DNA of 64,000 nt from Plantago elongata. Its lineage: Eukaryota > Streptophyta > Magnoliopsida > Lamiales > Plantaginaceae. The stretch spans positions 26,947 through 90,946 of the forward strand of contig JAYMSP010000076.1 of the NCBI GenBank assembly GCA_036897095.1, in the 5' to 3' direction. Positions 34,641-47,950 of this stretch are shown here, piece by piece (within the stretch, counting starts at the first letter, position 1; every line of letters begins with the position of its first letter). Made by a program: the position numbers and the translations under genes. The notes beneath the pieces are model-generated. The model was not told the DNA's origin. It ran no database searches and was given only the letters and a program-made list of their open reading frames with translations.

Positions 34641-35396
34641 CTCATGTCTGAAATAATGAACATACAACAAATGATAAGTAAATTACACGAATGGTATAAA
34701 AGATAAATAATGCATCATAATCTTATACAACTCACAAGTTCAACATAAACATTACGATCCCCTAAAGGAAGTTCAAACTCATTGGCATATATGTCGAGAG
34801 GATCATTTGCAACCTCCTCTTGGAATGATGCATCATGAGTAGTTTCCATAACATCGACAGCGTTACGTGCTCTAATTTTCAGGACAGTCCACCAGTCCAC
34901 CTTATCTCGCCTCAAACTAGGATAGCTAATGTACGAAACTTGGTGTGCTTGATAAGCTAGGATGAACGGTTCATATTTGTTGTATTTGCACTTGTGATTT
35001 ATATCAACAAGTCTGTATTGTGGAATTGTCTTCGTGCCCCTATTGGTCGGATCGAACCATACACAACTGAACAAAAATATTTTTTTCAGGGGCAAGCCAT
35101 CGTATTCAAGTTCCACCACATCCTCAAGACGCCCAAAATAGTCAAACTCATCTACACTATAATCACTCGCTTTGACACATACTCCACTATTCTCAGTAGA
35201 CATGTGTGTGCCATGAGCTATAGTATGAAACCGATAACCATTCACAATGTAACCCATGTACGTGGTCACATTCCGTAATGGTCCTTTGGATAGTTAGACT
35301 ATGTACTTATTTGAGACATTGTTGACCGGATCAAAAACCTATCAAAATATGTGATGTGTTAATTTTGAAATATATAAGATACACTATGATTGATCA

Positions 35397-35449
<53 letters not shown>
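35397..35449 (+). repeat. (ATT)n microsatellite, about 17 units
   Basis: An uninterrupted trinucleotide run inside the CACTA element. The poly-Leu and poly-Tyr open frames across it are artefacts of the repeat. Confidence 0.95.
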
Positions 35450-36163
35450 AAATATGTATACACATATGCAATAGAGCAACATATGTGTTCCTTGAACCAT
35501 TTGGGAAATTCTCCAATCTATATCCGTGCATCCAGAAGATCATCAGTTAAGCTTGGAAAGTCTAACCTCAATTGTTCTCGCTTTTGCCTTCAACGATTCA
35601 CATAAATATTTAGTATATTTGCTAAACAATAATATTTTTTAATTTACTTTTAGTTGTAATAGATTGAGGACTTACACCATATATTCGTTCACAAACGGCA
35701 CCATGATCCCATAACTGAATCAACTCCTCTGCAAGAGGATGTAAGAAAACATTAAGCTTCTCCTTCTGATTATTAGGACCTAGCACCAATACCGTCAAGA
35801 AGATAAACTGGGATTTCATTCACATATCCGGAGGCAAGTTATACGGTGTTAACATCACTGGCCAACTGGAATATTGCTTGTCGTAAGTGCCAAAAGGTTG
35901 AAATCCATCAGTGCAGAGGCCCAACCTTACATTACGATGTTCCGCTGCAAAATCAGAATAAACATTGTCAAAATGCTTTCATGCCGGAGAATCAGAAGGG
36001 TGGTGCATGATCCCTTCTTCGGGTGATGCATGCTTTGTGGGCCATCTCATATGCTTAGCAGATGCTTCTGATGCATACAACCTCTGCAATCGAGGTGTTA
36101 AGGGAAAGTAATGCATTCTTTTAAAGGGCAAATTGCACTTTTGTCTCTTATTACTTGCACCAC

Positions 36164-36401
36164 GTTTGAACCTTTTCCAACGAGAATGGTTGCAGAACTT
36201 ACATTTATCCAAATCTTTGTCATCATCCCCATAGAGCATGCACATGTTCTCACAACAATCTATCTTTTTCACAGGCAAACCCGTTTGAACCTTTTCCAAC
36301 GAAAATGGTTGCAGAACTTACATTTATCCAAATCTTTGTCATCATCCCAATAGAGCATGCACATGTTCTCACAACAATCTATCTTTTTCACAGGCAAACC
36401 C
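36164..36401 (-). repeat. 119-bp tandem duplication inside the TNP2 pseudogene
   Basis: Units 36164-36282 and 36283-36401 are nearly identical, with two or three substitutions. 119 is not a multiple of three, so the duplication alone destroys the frame. The near identity suggests it is recent compared with the rest of the decay. Confidence 0.9.
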
Positions 36402-36519
36402 ATTCCACGCATTATCTTCTTAGCCTGATAAAAGTTTTCTGGAACAAGATTAGGATCATGAGCCATTTCTTTCATCAATTATGCATCAAAAGGATGTGCA
36501 TGTTTCCTTGTTTATAGTG

Positions 36520-38516
36520 TGAGACATGTTCCCTTGTGAGTCAGCTTGAAGTCTTGAACAAAAAACTCATTTTCCCTAGTTGTTTGGATTGATTAATTTG
36601 TTAAACGAACTAACGTTCAGATTCGAACTAACACTCATTTTCACAATAAATTAAGGGTTAAGGTGCTCTCTCTTCCTTCTTCCCCAACTCAATGGAGGAG
36701 GCCACCTTACTCCACTTTTCAATTATTCAACACCTCAATATTAAATTTTCTTGCACATCTAGTAAACTAAATGGCACGATCATTGCCTCACCAACCCAAA
36801 GCCATTTTTGACCAAACTGTATGGCGTTTGATATCAATCAGACCAAAATCGAAATTTAACAGTGTATTTAGGGTGGTGCTGTGTGTTTTTCTTTTGAATG
36901 GTTGAGACAGAATTCCGTTCGATTCTGGTTGGCTCTTTGTACACGTGTAATTTTCATGAGTATTCCTTATGCACGTGTTGACTCTCATTATTTATTAATA
37001 TAGTTTTGCCATTAAAAAAAAATGTATTAAGAGTTATTACTTTATTTGAACTTTCGAAAGTATTATTTATATTTCGAAATTATTTGATCAATTGTTTTTA
37101 TGAGAACTAAATTTATAATGATAATTTGAGTTTATTGTCATAAAAACTAGATTTACGAATGACAACTTATATGAACATGGTTCAAACTTCAAAAGGTAAA
37201 ATTAAATCTAGGATGGAGATTACAAATGCAGAAGTACTCTAACGCACATAACATGAACACTACAAAAGTCAAAACGCCCAATCAAACATGAATTCAATTC
37301 AATTGTATAAATTCCCAAATTTACTAAGACTGTTTTACACACAATATAAGATTGATTAAAGTCAAGTTGTTGCAACTACAAAACCATGTTACAACTCACA
37401 ACACTATGTCACTCGCATACAATCGAATAACTATCCAACGGTTGCAGTCTATGAAAATCGTATATCAAACGACCTACACACATTTAAATATTGTTTACCA
37501 CTAAAGTTTCAGCTTACTACTAGATTTTCATTAAGTTTTTCAGTTGCACAATCTTTTTTAATAAAATGCTCGTTATGTAAACGTACAAATTTTCAAACAG
37601 ACTAGCTAACTAAAAGATTTGAAAAGCTAATCAAATTAGCTTATTGAAGAAACGAACTAGGTTTAATTGTTCAGCTACCAGCTAATTTTTACTAAATTGA
37701 ACCTTTAAATACATCTCGATATATTACAAATCAAATACTTACAAATATTATAGAACTATGAAAAGCTATGATCGATTTTCTTTGACAGGATTCGAAAAGA
37801 GAGATGGTAGTACCTCTGATGAACAAATAGAATATACTGTGAGACAAGCCACAAGAACAAAAGTATAACTGGATGGCAGTATATAGGGGTAGGAAACAAG
37901 GCAACAGGTAACAAGAATCATCACATCAACTTAAACAGAAATCTACTTCTATTACTTTTAAGGATAATTTCAGAAAGTAGTAGAATACTAGTCTCTCGTA
38001 AATCAAAGAGAAACAAAGGCAAATACAAACGGGAAAGAAACAGGTAAACAAAACTCGGGAACATAACTATGACTCTGCTTCCACTTGAGCAAAGATTTAA
38101 CAAAACTAAATGTGATCAATTTGCAGCATTATAACAACCCTCCCACTCCTTTAAACATAAAACCTTGGTAATAAAGGGCTTACACATTTCTTCTGAACTG
38201 TACAGTTCCTAACCTCACTGAGTGCATGATAGAGCATCAAAATAAAGCTCCCAGGCCAAAAGAAAGTGAGATCACACTTCAGAGATGACAAGCTTAAACT
38301 TCTTCCACCATATTCCTGGACAACAAAGATGATCAAACTCTAATCCTCTTATAAATGAAAAACTTGAGCAGCAGCTACGCCCAGTAACCTATTAACCACC
38401 AAAGGTTTCGATACTACTGCACCTGAAACTTGCAAGTTAAAGATGCCAAGAATACAGTCTTAACAACAGTCTTGTTTCGACGCCACAATCGATTCTCATA
38501 TGGAAAAACTGACTTC
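36520..38516. other. Intergenic DNA and PAT1 3' region
   Basis: AT-rich sequence with no supported gene. The last 300-500 bases before 38517 probably hold the 3' untranslated region of the minus-strand PAT1 homologue. A CACTACAAAAG string at about 37259 resembles a CACTA end, but nothing around it supports an element. Confidence 0.5.
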
Positions 38517-41500
38517 TCATGAGCTCCCACTTCCTCCTCCAGTCACAGGCATCGAGCGTTGTGCAAATTCTAACAGAAGCTTCCGCTGTTGCTCATTTGT
38601 GTGAGGTAGACTTGCACGCAAGAGTTCCACAGGAATTTCTCTAGTAATAGCTTTGGATATATCAGCTCCCATGGCAGCCATGTCTTGTGAGCCCTGAATC
38701 AGGAAGGACTGGACAACAGAATCATACTTATTAAAGCAATACTTGGTGAGTAAAGTGAAGAAAGGATCAAATGTAGCCTGCCAAAAGGCCCTATTTTGTG
38801 CATTGCAATTCCCAGCAGGATTCGCATCAGTCAGAAGTTCGGTTGCCCTCTCAAGAACTGACTTCAGTATTAAGGAAGCTCCATCTCCAGCCAAACTCCC
38901 AATTGGACGGAGAGGAGGATGCTCAGGTGAGCATACTACTGATGCAAGACAAGCAGCAAGAGATTTTAGATCCATATTTTGGATACAAGACGATACAGCT
39001 ATTGCGAGCTTGGTAGTAGTTACTGAAGCACCAGTATCAGAAGGATAGTTCCCAAATAAGAACCTCAGATGGCGGAAAATGGCCATGCAGACAACCCTTG
39101 TGAGTTCACCCGGTGAAAGAAGTTGAAGGTATCTCAGAAGGAGCTTCCTTCCTTTAGGAAGAGAGAGCAGCCTTACAAACACAAGGTCATCTGCTGCAGC
39201 TAAAGCCACAGTATGGCCATTTCTACCTAGTGGGTCAACAAGCTGAAAAGATGTTGCCAAACCTTCTAGAAGAACCTGTCTCCTCTGCCTCAACTGGGAC
39301 ACAGCGTCTTGTAGCTGATTAAATTGCAAAAATCTGTCAATATCATCAACATCAAGTAGGAGCAGAAGGCCATCCTCAATCATCACCCTTGCTGCAAGCA
39401 TAGGTTCCTGTTCTAAAGGCTTTTCACCAAGTTTTGCTTCAAGACCACCACTAGTAGATGAATTTGGAGCGTCAACTTCAAGAAGAGGCCTAGGCCTCCG
39501 AATAGAAGAGAACGAAACCCTCCCAAGAGCATCAACTTGTAGAAAGGGGTGGGGTTCATTACTGGCATGGCTCCTGGTAGAACCATCACCCATATTTACT
39601 GGACAGAAATGGTGTTTCAACTTGGCTCCGGAGGATTTTCTTGCAAGGCAAGCTTGGTGATAATAATCATCAACATAGGGGTCATTGCTATGAGTAGCTT
39701 GGAGCTGCATTCTAAGAATATTTTCAATTTCATCTGCACTCATGTATTTGGATTTCCACCTTGGCCACCCACCACCCCTTTGGAAACCAGAATCAGAACC
39801 TTGATGAGGATAACGCATTCCTTGTCTATATCCCATCATCTGCATGGCTCTTTGATCTCGCATATCAGGTGATCCAACCATGTCAAAGTTGTTCATCATA
39901 GGTGGTGATGGAGGAAGGTGAGGATTAAAGTGTGGAGACTGCATTCCTGATAAATGGCCAAACGATGGCTGAAACTGATGTTGCATTCTGTTTTGATGGG
40001 AATGCTGGGGTGGCATCAGTTGTTGATGCATCACACCATTCTGGTTGGGGAACTGTTGTGTGGAATTGTTGGGGAGGCTGGGACGATCATTAGGGTAATG
40101 ATTCGGCCATTGATTTTGCAGTCGATTATTAACTGGGAGACCATGAGGCAACTGAGGCAAATTTCCACCAAGTTGTGGGGATCCATGCGGCACTGCATTC
40201 ATCTGAAGCTGAGAATTACGGAAAGCTGGAAGGTTTGGAGAAGAGATTGGCATTTGATGTGGACCAGGTTGGTGCGGAATATTTGGATGAACAAACAGGT
40301 CATTTGGTGAAGCCTGCGGAGATCTACCAACAGGGGGTGGATATGAAGTGAAAGATGATTTTGGGATTAGGATTGGCTCAGTAGAATATTGATAATGTAA
40401 ATTTTGCTGTTGATGTGGATGCTGCTGCTGCTGTTGTTCAGGGTACGAGGATGTTCTTTGCAGAGATTTGGGTTCGACAAGTTGCCCAGCAGGATATGGT
40501 TGTTGTGAAGACCATTTCTTGTTGTCATGAATGGTTTCAGCATCAACTGCACGCCGATCAAACCAATTAGTGTACTCTTCCTCTTGTGCCCACTCAGCAG
40601 CAGATGAACCTGTCCATAACCGCACTATCAGAAATCAACAAACCGACTTGGAATAAAAAATCCACAAAAATGCTACAATGAAAAACACAATCTTGACCAT
40701 TTGTGCCGTGCATATTTTCAGTATTAAGCTTTTCGCAAGAGATTAGTTCTGAAAATGGAGCAAGTGCTTGTTTGCAATAACTTTTTGTAAACCGAGTACA
40801 TGTAATAATAGAAGAACAAAGAAAGTGCGCGACAGCTTCTGAGTTAGTCAGTTTACATTGACAAAAGCAGTTTCAGCTTTTAATCAGTTCAAAAAGGCCC
40901 ATTTTATGAAAGCACCTCCAGAGTATTTTTTAAATCAGCTCATTATTATCTCAAAAATTAGAAATATTTGCAAACTCAAACATACAACACATTTAGAATT
41001 TCATGGTGAATAATCAAATATTGTGCCTCAGTGAGCCTAAAACATATTTTTGGTAAAGAAAAATGTGAGGCTCTCACTGGGGCACAAAATGGGAGGAAGC
41101 ACAAACTAATGACAGAAAAATGATCTTAACTAGCAGAAAGAAAACTACAACACCGAGACACTGAAGTCAGCTGGTCGCCATTCTTATGTGAGATTCATTA
41201 TATAATCAGAGAACCACCCTAAACCCTAAATCAAAACGATGGAAGTATAATGAACTAAACAAAAACAATTTATCACAGTACAGAACTTATCAGCAGAACA
41301 TCTATTTGAGTCACATAATGCCTACTTCGATCAAGACATATGTACCAGGTCTTAGCATGTTATTATAGGACAAAAGAAAAATATTGAGTTATTTTCAATT
41401 AACACATGAGCACAATAACAATAATAATTTACAATCATAATATTATGCAACAACATTATACGATTAAGTGGAACTCACTTTCTCTAGATCCCCAATCTCC

Positions 41501-44500
41501 ATTAACACCTGCACTTGTCGGTCCACTGACAACCTTGTTCAACTGCATACAAAAATTATATAAATGAAAACTTGTAGAATGTCACTGTATTCGTTTATGG
41601 GGAGCTACAGAATAGCATATACACATGCACAATAAGAAAATAGAGTGATAACAGTTCATAAATTACTGAGTGAATAATACCATGCCTACTTCCTCAATCT
41701 TGGAAGTTTTTTTTAATATCGAAAAGAAGTGCCACATCTGTTACAGTACCCGTGGTTAAAACCGTAATGAACAAATTTGGGTATATCCCTCATGCTAGTT
41801 ATACCAGGCAAAAATCCATGCATATTAAACCTGGCAGAGCTGCTTGAATGAAGCAATAGGCTTTTGCCTACGCGAGATTCATGGAAGTAAATTCGTTTTG
41901 TTAGGAGAGTTGCCCAATCCTCGAGAGGGTGGAGATATAAAATAAATAAAAAAGATAGCAGAAGATGCGTTTATATTTCCGACAATGAGTGTGCATGCGG
42001 ATGCACCACACCATTTACTGATAAAATGACAGGGCTAGGACCTGATGGTTCCTTACGTACTCAATACAAGCTATTAGGTGATACTCTGGAATTGACAACA
42101 CCATTGGTAACATATTCTAGAGAATTTAACAAGTTGGAGAAGCATATTAGGAGTTGCCTTGATCCACAAAGAGAACCCTCAAGTATCGCGCGCTTCATAA
42201 ATCATTGATCAACTTTTAGCCACTATTTAAGTCTTGCTACTGAAGAAAAATAATTTCACATAAAGTAGAACTTTGATCTGGAACTCAACATGAATTATAC
42301 ATTCAGTGTATCTCAACTGGCATCAGGTAAGAATTAAGAAAGTACAAGAACACATAATTGTAATTCATGTCTAAAAATTTTTAGTTATTACCTGTGTAAT
42401 CTTCAACTTGTTTTAAATTGATTAGGTCCGGAAGATGAGGAAGAACCATGACTTGGATTCTTCTCAATCACCATGTAGGTGCCACTAAAGCTAGGTCGAA
42501 GAACTCTAAATTAAACTATTAAAGAGACGGATTTAAAGTATTACACAAGTACCAGAGAAGAAAGAGGTCTGCAGAATGGACATGTAACAAGGAAACCACT
42601 TGTTCATTTGTGTGCAAATTGCAGAACTCCTTGTGGTGGAAAAGGAGTAAAGAGTATGACCAAGATTAAGAAACAAAAATGCTTACCATATCTAATGCAA
42701 CACAAGATAAGACTGTTCTTAATTTAACTGTGAGTTCACTTAGATATAAACATTTCACAGCATAAAATGAAGCATGCAGTTCATTCCAAATGTCAAATAT
42801 ATCAAGCTTTTATCCCAGCTATAACATAGGTCACTTGAAAATGCAAGCCAACTCTACAACCATTTTTTACTTCATCACCTTTGCAAGTACTTGAAACATA
42901 CTTATATAACAAGCTATCAGAAAAAAATCAGTGTGCTTAAACCCTCACCTTTGAAAATGTGCTTGAAAGATCATCAATTTCGGAAAGAGATCCCAAAGCA
43001 TCTCCCTGTAAAAGCACATAATTACCATGAATCAGAAAATGAATACTTAACATATTTGTTTCACCAGCAGTACTTCATAGTTTTGTTTTACAAAGACCAT
43101 ATATTTATAGGCTTTGGCACATAGTAAAGCACAACACAGCACTGTGCAGACATGGTTAGAATATGCACTGTTACAGCAAATTATTCACTCCGGAAGGGCT
43201 GCCACATAGATCACACTTCCACATTTGGCTTCAGAAAATATAATTTTAGAGTTCTCCATGATTTGGTAATCTATCTAAGTAGAGCTTCTTCTGCAAGTAA
43301 AAAATGTACAAGCCACAAGATCAAAGTACAAAAAACAGTAAACATGAATCTTCAGAGAAGGCTAGAGAATCTAGTACGACTGCGATATCTGCGAGAAAAC
43401 AGTAAGTTCAAAAAATAAAATTAATCTAAATTTGCAGAGAAACACAGGATATATGATGACACTCAAGCGTTATTGCTAAAACATACTCCCTCTTACCAGA
43501 CCATATGCTGCATATTCCATTTATAAATTGTCCGATTACACGTCGAATTTTCTGTTTTGGCAAATTCACATTCATGTAACTTATTCTCCTTATCTTTTAC
43601 GATGCAAATTAACTTCCGTGCCCAAAAGATAATGTGGCATTTGGTCTGGGACGGAGGGCGTACATAATTAGCATACAAGTTCATTTCTGACATGTACTAA
43701 TCACCTACGAGAGTATCATATTACTATCTACTTACAAGGTAGTTATCTAATAAATTGGAAGCTTAACCAATTTTCAGAATACATGGTATTAATTTGGAAA
43801 CAAAACCACAAACAAGAAACTATCCAATTGCCGCGGACCGAAAATGAATAAATTACGCTAGACCGCAAATAAGGAAACGAATAATATTCGAAAGTCAAAT
43901 AGACACCTCATCCCTCTCGAACTGAAAACCCTCTTCCTCGAACCCTGTGGGACCCAGATCATCCTCTTCATCTTCTAATCCCCCAAGCTCAACTTCCTCC
44001 ACTACATCGTTTCCAAAGAACGCATACTGTGAAGCATCGAAAAGTGTATCCCCTGCTTCAAAGAGCATAATATACTACGTTAGAAAGACTGAACTCCAAC
44101 ACTCCCCAAAAAGCAAAAATAGAGGCCTAACTTCCCGGGGAACAGGATTACGACAGATAATTAAAATCTCCAAAGTCAACGGGTAAGGGAGGTCAACGTG
44201 TACGAGTAGTTAACGGGACGAATAATAAACTTTTGCATCCTAAATCCTACTTGCCCATACATTCACACACATTCACATAATAAGATTCATCAAACTAAGT
44301 TAACCTTTCCATAACCTAATGCATCTAAACCACAAAATCAAACTATTCCATTCAGCTCCCTTGAAATCCCCAAAATCAACTCGATCTTTCACAACACGAG
44401 CAACAACTAAAATTTCAACATACAATCCAATATTGAACTCAATCAACTAACAGCTGAAAGTAAATCGATCTATCCAAAGACAATCCGTCGAACAAAAAAA

Positions 44501-44599
44501 ATCGGAGGAATAACCTGTTGGATTCGGAGCTAGGGGTTTAAGATCCTGAGCCGAGTGGTCAGTAGTACCGCCTCCACCACCTCCATATCCATCCATCAT
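38517..44599 (-). CDS. PAT1: PAT1-family mRNA decapping activator (819 aa, 5 coding exons)
   Basis: Minus-strand exons: 44515-44599, 43907-44052, 42949-43005, 41479-41542 and 38517-40624. They have GT-AG borders, matching phases and 2,460 bases in total. The N-terminus (MMDGYGGGGG, then LFDASQYAFFGNDVVEEVEL) is the conserved plant PAT1 start. A Gln/Pro/Met-rich middle follows, including PEQQQQQHPHQQQN. Then comes the conserved region with KSKYMSADEIENILRMQLQA and DPYVDDYYHQACLARK, and the C-terminal helical domain (LLEGLATSFQLVDPLGRNG, LPKGRKLLLRYLQLL). PAT1 proteins link deadenylated mRNA, the LSM1-7 ring and the DCP1/DCP2 decapping complex in P-bodies; in Arabidopsis, PAT1 is also a MAP kinase substrate in immunity. 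The last exon's frame can be read upstream from a GTG at 40625, but that is a splice junction, not a start. Confidence 0.95.
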
Positions 44600-45380
44600 C
44601 TCAAAATCTCAGTATGACGAAAAATTTAGGAATCAAAACTACAAAACCCTAGAAAGCAGAAAAGTCCATGAATAATGACAAGTCACAAACTAAATCGAAT
44701 CTCGAAAGAAGAATACGAACGAAACCTATCTATACACACAAACGTACACAGTGAAACCGGAGCCGTACAAGGAACTAGGGTTTGCTGGAAAAAGAATTGT
44801 GTGATTTGTTGTTGTTGGTGATGACGTTAATCCTAAATCTCTAATTTGATAAATCTGATGAAAATATCAAAATAGTATAGTATAGTAGTAATAATTGAAA
44901 AGAAAAAGGAGAAAAAAGAAATATGTGGAACAGTGGAAGTGGAGAAGATGTGGTTGGGCTCGTGCGTGAGTTGGTTCGTTATACGTACGTGTAAATTGAA
45001 GTGAAATTTTAATTATGACATTAAATAAAGTAAAATAATAAAATAGAATACACCTGGATTGTTTTGGTTGTTCATAGATCGATTGTGATACGAATTATTG
45101 TGAAGGAGGTGCAGGGAATTATTTTTTGGACTTTTTGTGGGTTGCAGTTGGAAAAAAATAGTTTGGACGGCTACTTCTTTTACTATCTTTTCAGTAACAT
45201 TTTGCAAAGACTAATCATTTGATAGTACTATTTGTGAATCATGGATAAGTTTTTTATTAAAGTATTTAGTAGTATAATATCTTATATAGTATAATATAGT
45301 AGATTCAATGGAAGGCGAGTAGGGTCAACTAATCCCTCTGCACCATATATTATTAGTAGTACTAATTATGTTTACAGTGT
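44600..45380 (-). promoter_or_regulatory. PAT1 leader and upstream region
   Basis: The bases just past the start codon contain AAACCCTAG- and ACTAGGGTTTG-like words near 44645 and 44775, resembling telo-box motifs seen in leaders of housekeeping genes. Beyond about 44830 the DNA turns AT-rich. I cannot place a TATA box. Confidence 0.4.
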
Positions 45381-45930
45381 TATAGTTTGTCCAACTAGTT
45401 TGGTGTTTGATTGTTGATGAGCGCGACCCAGGTTCAATACTTGGTTGTGTCATTTTTTTCCTCTTTTTTAATCACTTTGATTTTTATTTTGTTAGAGATT
45501 TATTGTTCATTTTCATTGTCATTTTCATCTATTTTGATTAATTTCTTCTATACTTTTATATACTTTTTTCTTTATCACTTCCTATCATACATTTTTTATT
45601 TATTCTTACATCAATATTTCACACCTTTAATCATGATTTACACTCACAAATCTATCTCTATATAATTTGATTTCTATTATTTTATTTATTTATATTGATG
45701 ACTCTTCTATTAACTTTCTTCCACTCTTTTCGTTTGATCCATCCATGAAGCTTATTTATATTTAATCTAATATTATGTTTATTTATTCTATATTTATATT
45801 TAAATGTTTTAAATATTATTTAATATTTTGAAATTAAATATATATAATAATATATAAATTTTTCATTGAATATCATACGGTACAATGCAATTTCGACCCC
45901 CTAAATTTTGCTCCTGAATTCGCCACTGGT
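45380..45930. mobile_element. Possible non-autonomous transposon remnant
   Basis: The right side (about 45893-45930), read on the minus strand, begins CAGTGGCGAATTCAGGAGCA and then AGGGGGTCGAA. This word pattern is common at the ends of plant DNA transposons. The interior is T-rich and noncoding. I could not pair a left end or find a target duplication, so the element class is uncertain. Confidence 0.35.
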
Positions 45931-46489
45931 GTAATATATTGTGTATAATCAATTTAATTTATCCTTCTCGATGTCATCATGGAGGTCATGACTTTTATAT
46001 GTAGATTCGGTGTGACGCCTTTTAAGTAGTCATTGTATGATTGCTCCAGGATATAGCAATGTGCTATTGTTAAAACTGACTATAAACTCACGTGATTTAC
46101 AAGTTAGAACATACTCATATTTGACGATGGCTAAGAAACGTGGAAGCTTGATTAGAATCAATGTTTTCCAGACGCTAGTGGTGGCTAGTAACTCTCTTAT
46201 AGTCACTACACCTCTAGACTATGATTCACGAGAGATTGGGAGAAGTGTATACATATTTTAGGTGATGCGAGAGTTTAGATTTCTCCATATGAGATGGAGG
46301 CTTCAAATAGTTAAGTCAACGATTAATAAATTAACATGTGGCGCATACGGTGCCTCCGAAAGTCATTGGTGAGGTGGTAGGGGATTCCAACCCAGGTTGT
46401 TTGAACCTTGTTGCTCGTTAATTTCATATGATAAAAATTTTAACGGAGCAACTGAATTGCCGCACACGTTTTTAATATAAATCTAATAT

Positions 46490-46540
46490 CTACCAAGGGG
46501 GTGTGTTGGAGTATGATGTTCCAACAATTGACAAACGATG
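46490..46540 (+). mobile_element. Copia-like polypurine tract and 3' LTR start
   Basis: CCAAGGGGGTG is followed directly by TGTTGGAGTATGATGTTCC. Plant Copia retrotransposons have this junction between the polypurine tract and the 3' LTR. No gag-pol coding sequence is visible upstream and the LTR end was not found, so only the junction is claimed. Confidence 0.45.
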
Positions 46541-46849
46541 TTTTTTTTTTTGTTGGCAATTTTTTATGATGACAACTTAGATGGAGAAACTTTGAGATAG
46601 GAAATGACACTATGGATTAGTGTCAAAATATATTATAGATGTTGCTAAGATTCAAATAATACGTTTCATGTGCATGTGAGTTGTCATCAATTTAATATAT
46701 AATCATTACTAGTGTGTTATTTGTAGTTGTGAAGTAATTAAGTCCACTGGCTCAACTTGATTTGATAATCATTTTGAAATGCGACTATAACAATGGGCTC
46801 TAAATAGGGTGCTAAATTGAATTACATAACCAATTTGAAATCCGTAGGC

Positions 46850-47950
46850 ATGAAACCAACTCCTGAAAGCCTAAAACTACTTGACTATATCCTGAAACTA
46901 ACATATTAGTTTCATGGACACAAAAACTAGTTTCAAAACAACAAAAATAATTTTCAAAACTACAAAAGCTAGTTTCATGTCCACAAAAGCTAGTTTCAGA
47001 ACCACTAAAGTTAGTTTCAAGTTCACTAAACTCGAATAAGCAACTATCGAGCCTCTCACAAATTCTAAAACCCTAGGAAAAGTGGTGAACTTAAAAATCC
47101 ACTAAATTTGATTACTCCCTCCGGGGGCTACGGTTTTAATTAGGGTTTAGGGTTTAAGACGGATTCAGGGACTACCGTTCTGGACTCGTCCTAATCCATA
47201 ACCCCTAATTAAGCAGTTGCCAAGCCTACAATGTTAGTTTTAAGATCTAGTATGTTAGTTTCTATATAAATAGTATTAGTTTCAGGTTCATTCAAGTAGT
47301 TTCAAAACTCAGAAGTTAGTTTCATGTTCATCAATTTTAGTTTTATGTTCAATAAAGTTAGTTTCGGGTTCATTAAGCTAGTTTCGAGGACTCATAGTTA
47401 GTTTCATATTCATTAATGTTAGTTTCAACAACTAAAAGATGATGGGTTCATGTTCATCACACAACAAATATTAGTTTAACTAGTTTCATGTGCCTTTATA
47501 CTAGTTTCAAGATTTCTTATATTAGTTTCAGAACCACAAAAACTAGTTTCATGTTCACAACTTTTGATTTCATATTCACAAAAGCTAGTTTTAAAACCAC
47601 AAAAATCATGAAACTAGTTGAATAAATATCCCTGAAACTAGTACGAACATGTTTGAAACTAACTGTTATGTTTGTGAAACTAACTTTTATACTCCTGAAA
47701 CTAAATTGACTTGGTATGAAATTAGGGAAACCAACATCTATGCTCTTGAAACTAACATTGATTGCTTTGAAACTAGTGAAACTAATATTTATGTCCATTA
47801 AACTAATGCTTTATGAAGCTAATATTCTTGAAATTAATAGAAACATATTTGAGTATTTGTGAAACTAACTTTTTATACAATAAAATTAATTTTTTGAAAC
47901 TAGCAAACATAAAACTAACAAAGATAGGCATGAAACTAACCAAAATTACA
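46850..47950. repeat. Array of TAGTTTCA-type words with orientation switch
   Basis: Dozens of copies of (C/T)TAGTTTCA, spaced irregularly about 15-40 bases apart, run from about 46900 to 47600. From about 47630 to 47945 the same word appears mostly in reverse complement (TGAAACTA). A GC-richer island near 47120-47170 interrupts the array. There is no tandem unit of fixed length and no gene; open frames across it simply repeat the word. It may be the subterminal repeat of an unknown DNA transposon. Confidence 0.7.

Larger units (their letters stand above)
34715..36478 (-). pseudogene. CACTA TNP2 transposase with DUF4216 block, broken
   Basis: From 36478 the minus strand reads a TNP2 N-terminal block (PENFYQAKKIMRGMGLPVKK, then CCENMCMLYWDDDKDLDKC). 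A 119-bp tandem duplication (36164-36282 and 36283-36401) repeats that block and shifts the frame. After HPSDSPA the expected Trp codon is a TGA stop (35979-35981), followed by the conserved KHFDNVYSDFAAEHRNVRLG. A second stop (35820-35822) precedes MKSQFIFLTVLVLGPNN. Further on, 35269-34715 encodes a DUF4216-like block (VFLFSCVWFDP-type segment IFLFSCVWFDPTNRG). These are standard CACTA transposase regions, and this copy cannot make a full protein. Confidence 0.85.
31487..36519 (-). mobile_element. Decayed CACTA (EnSpm) element, minus-strand orientation
   Basis: The right end, read on the minus strand from 36519, begins CACTATAAACAAGGAAAC, a CACTA-type terminus. The left end is less certain: around 31487 there is a degenerate ACTAAACACGGAA. 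From about 31500 to 31830 there are many subterminal words such as GTGACGGAA, TTCCGTCACTAA and TGTCACTAA in both orientations, typical of CACTA elements. Inside, in minus-strand order, are TNP2 transposase fragments, a DUF4216 block, a low-complexity minisatellite and a second-ORF remnant. All coding parts are broken. The expected 3-bp target duplication could not be confirmed. Confidence 0.75.

Noticed and set aside
34419-34651. Plus-strand open frames rich in Thr, Pro and Ser
   Set aside because: They are readings of the 30-bp minisatellite on the strand opposite to the CACTA coding strand.
35356-35605. Poly-Leu and poly-Tyr open frames
   Set aside because: They come entirely from the (ATT)n microsatellite.
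37250-37290. CACTACAAAAG as a second CACTA end
   Set aside because: It lies outside the element in the wrong orientation for its right end, and no partner terminus or subterminal repeats are nearby.
40600-40625. Start of PAT1 at 40625
   Set aside because: The codon there is GTG overlapping a splice acceptor, and four upstream coding exons with conserved PAT1 N-terminal sequence join in phase.
45400-45450. tRNA-like B-box word (GGTTCAATACTTGG)
   Set aside because: No acceptor stem, A box or cloverleaf can be drawn around it. I found no tRNA gene anywhere in the window.
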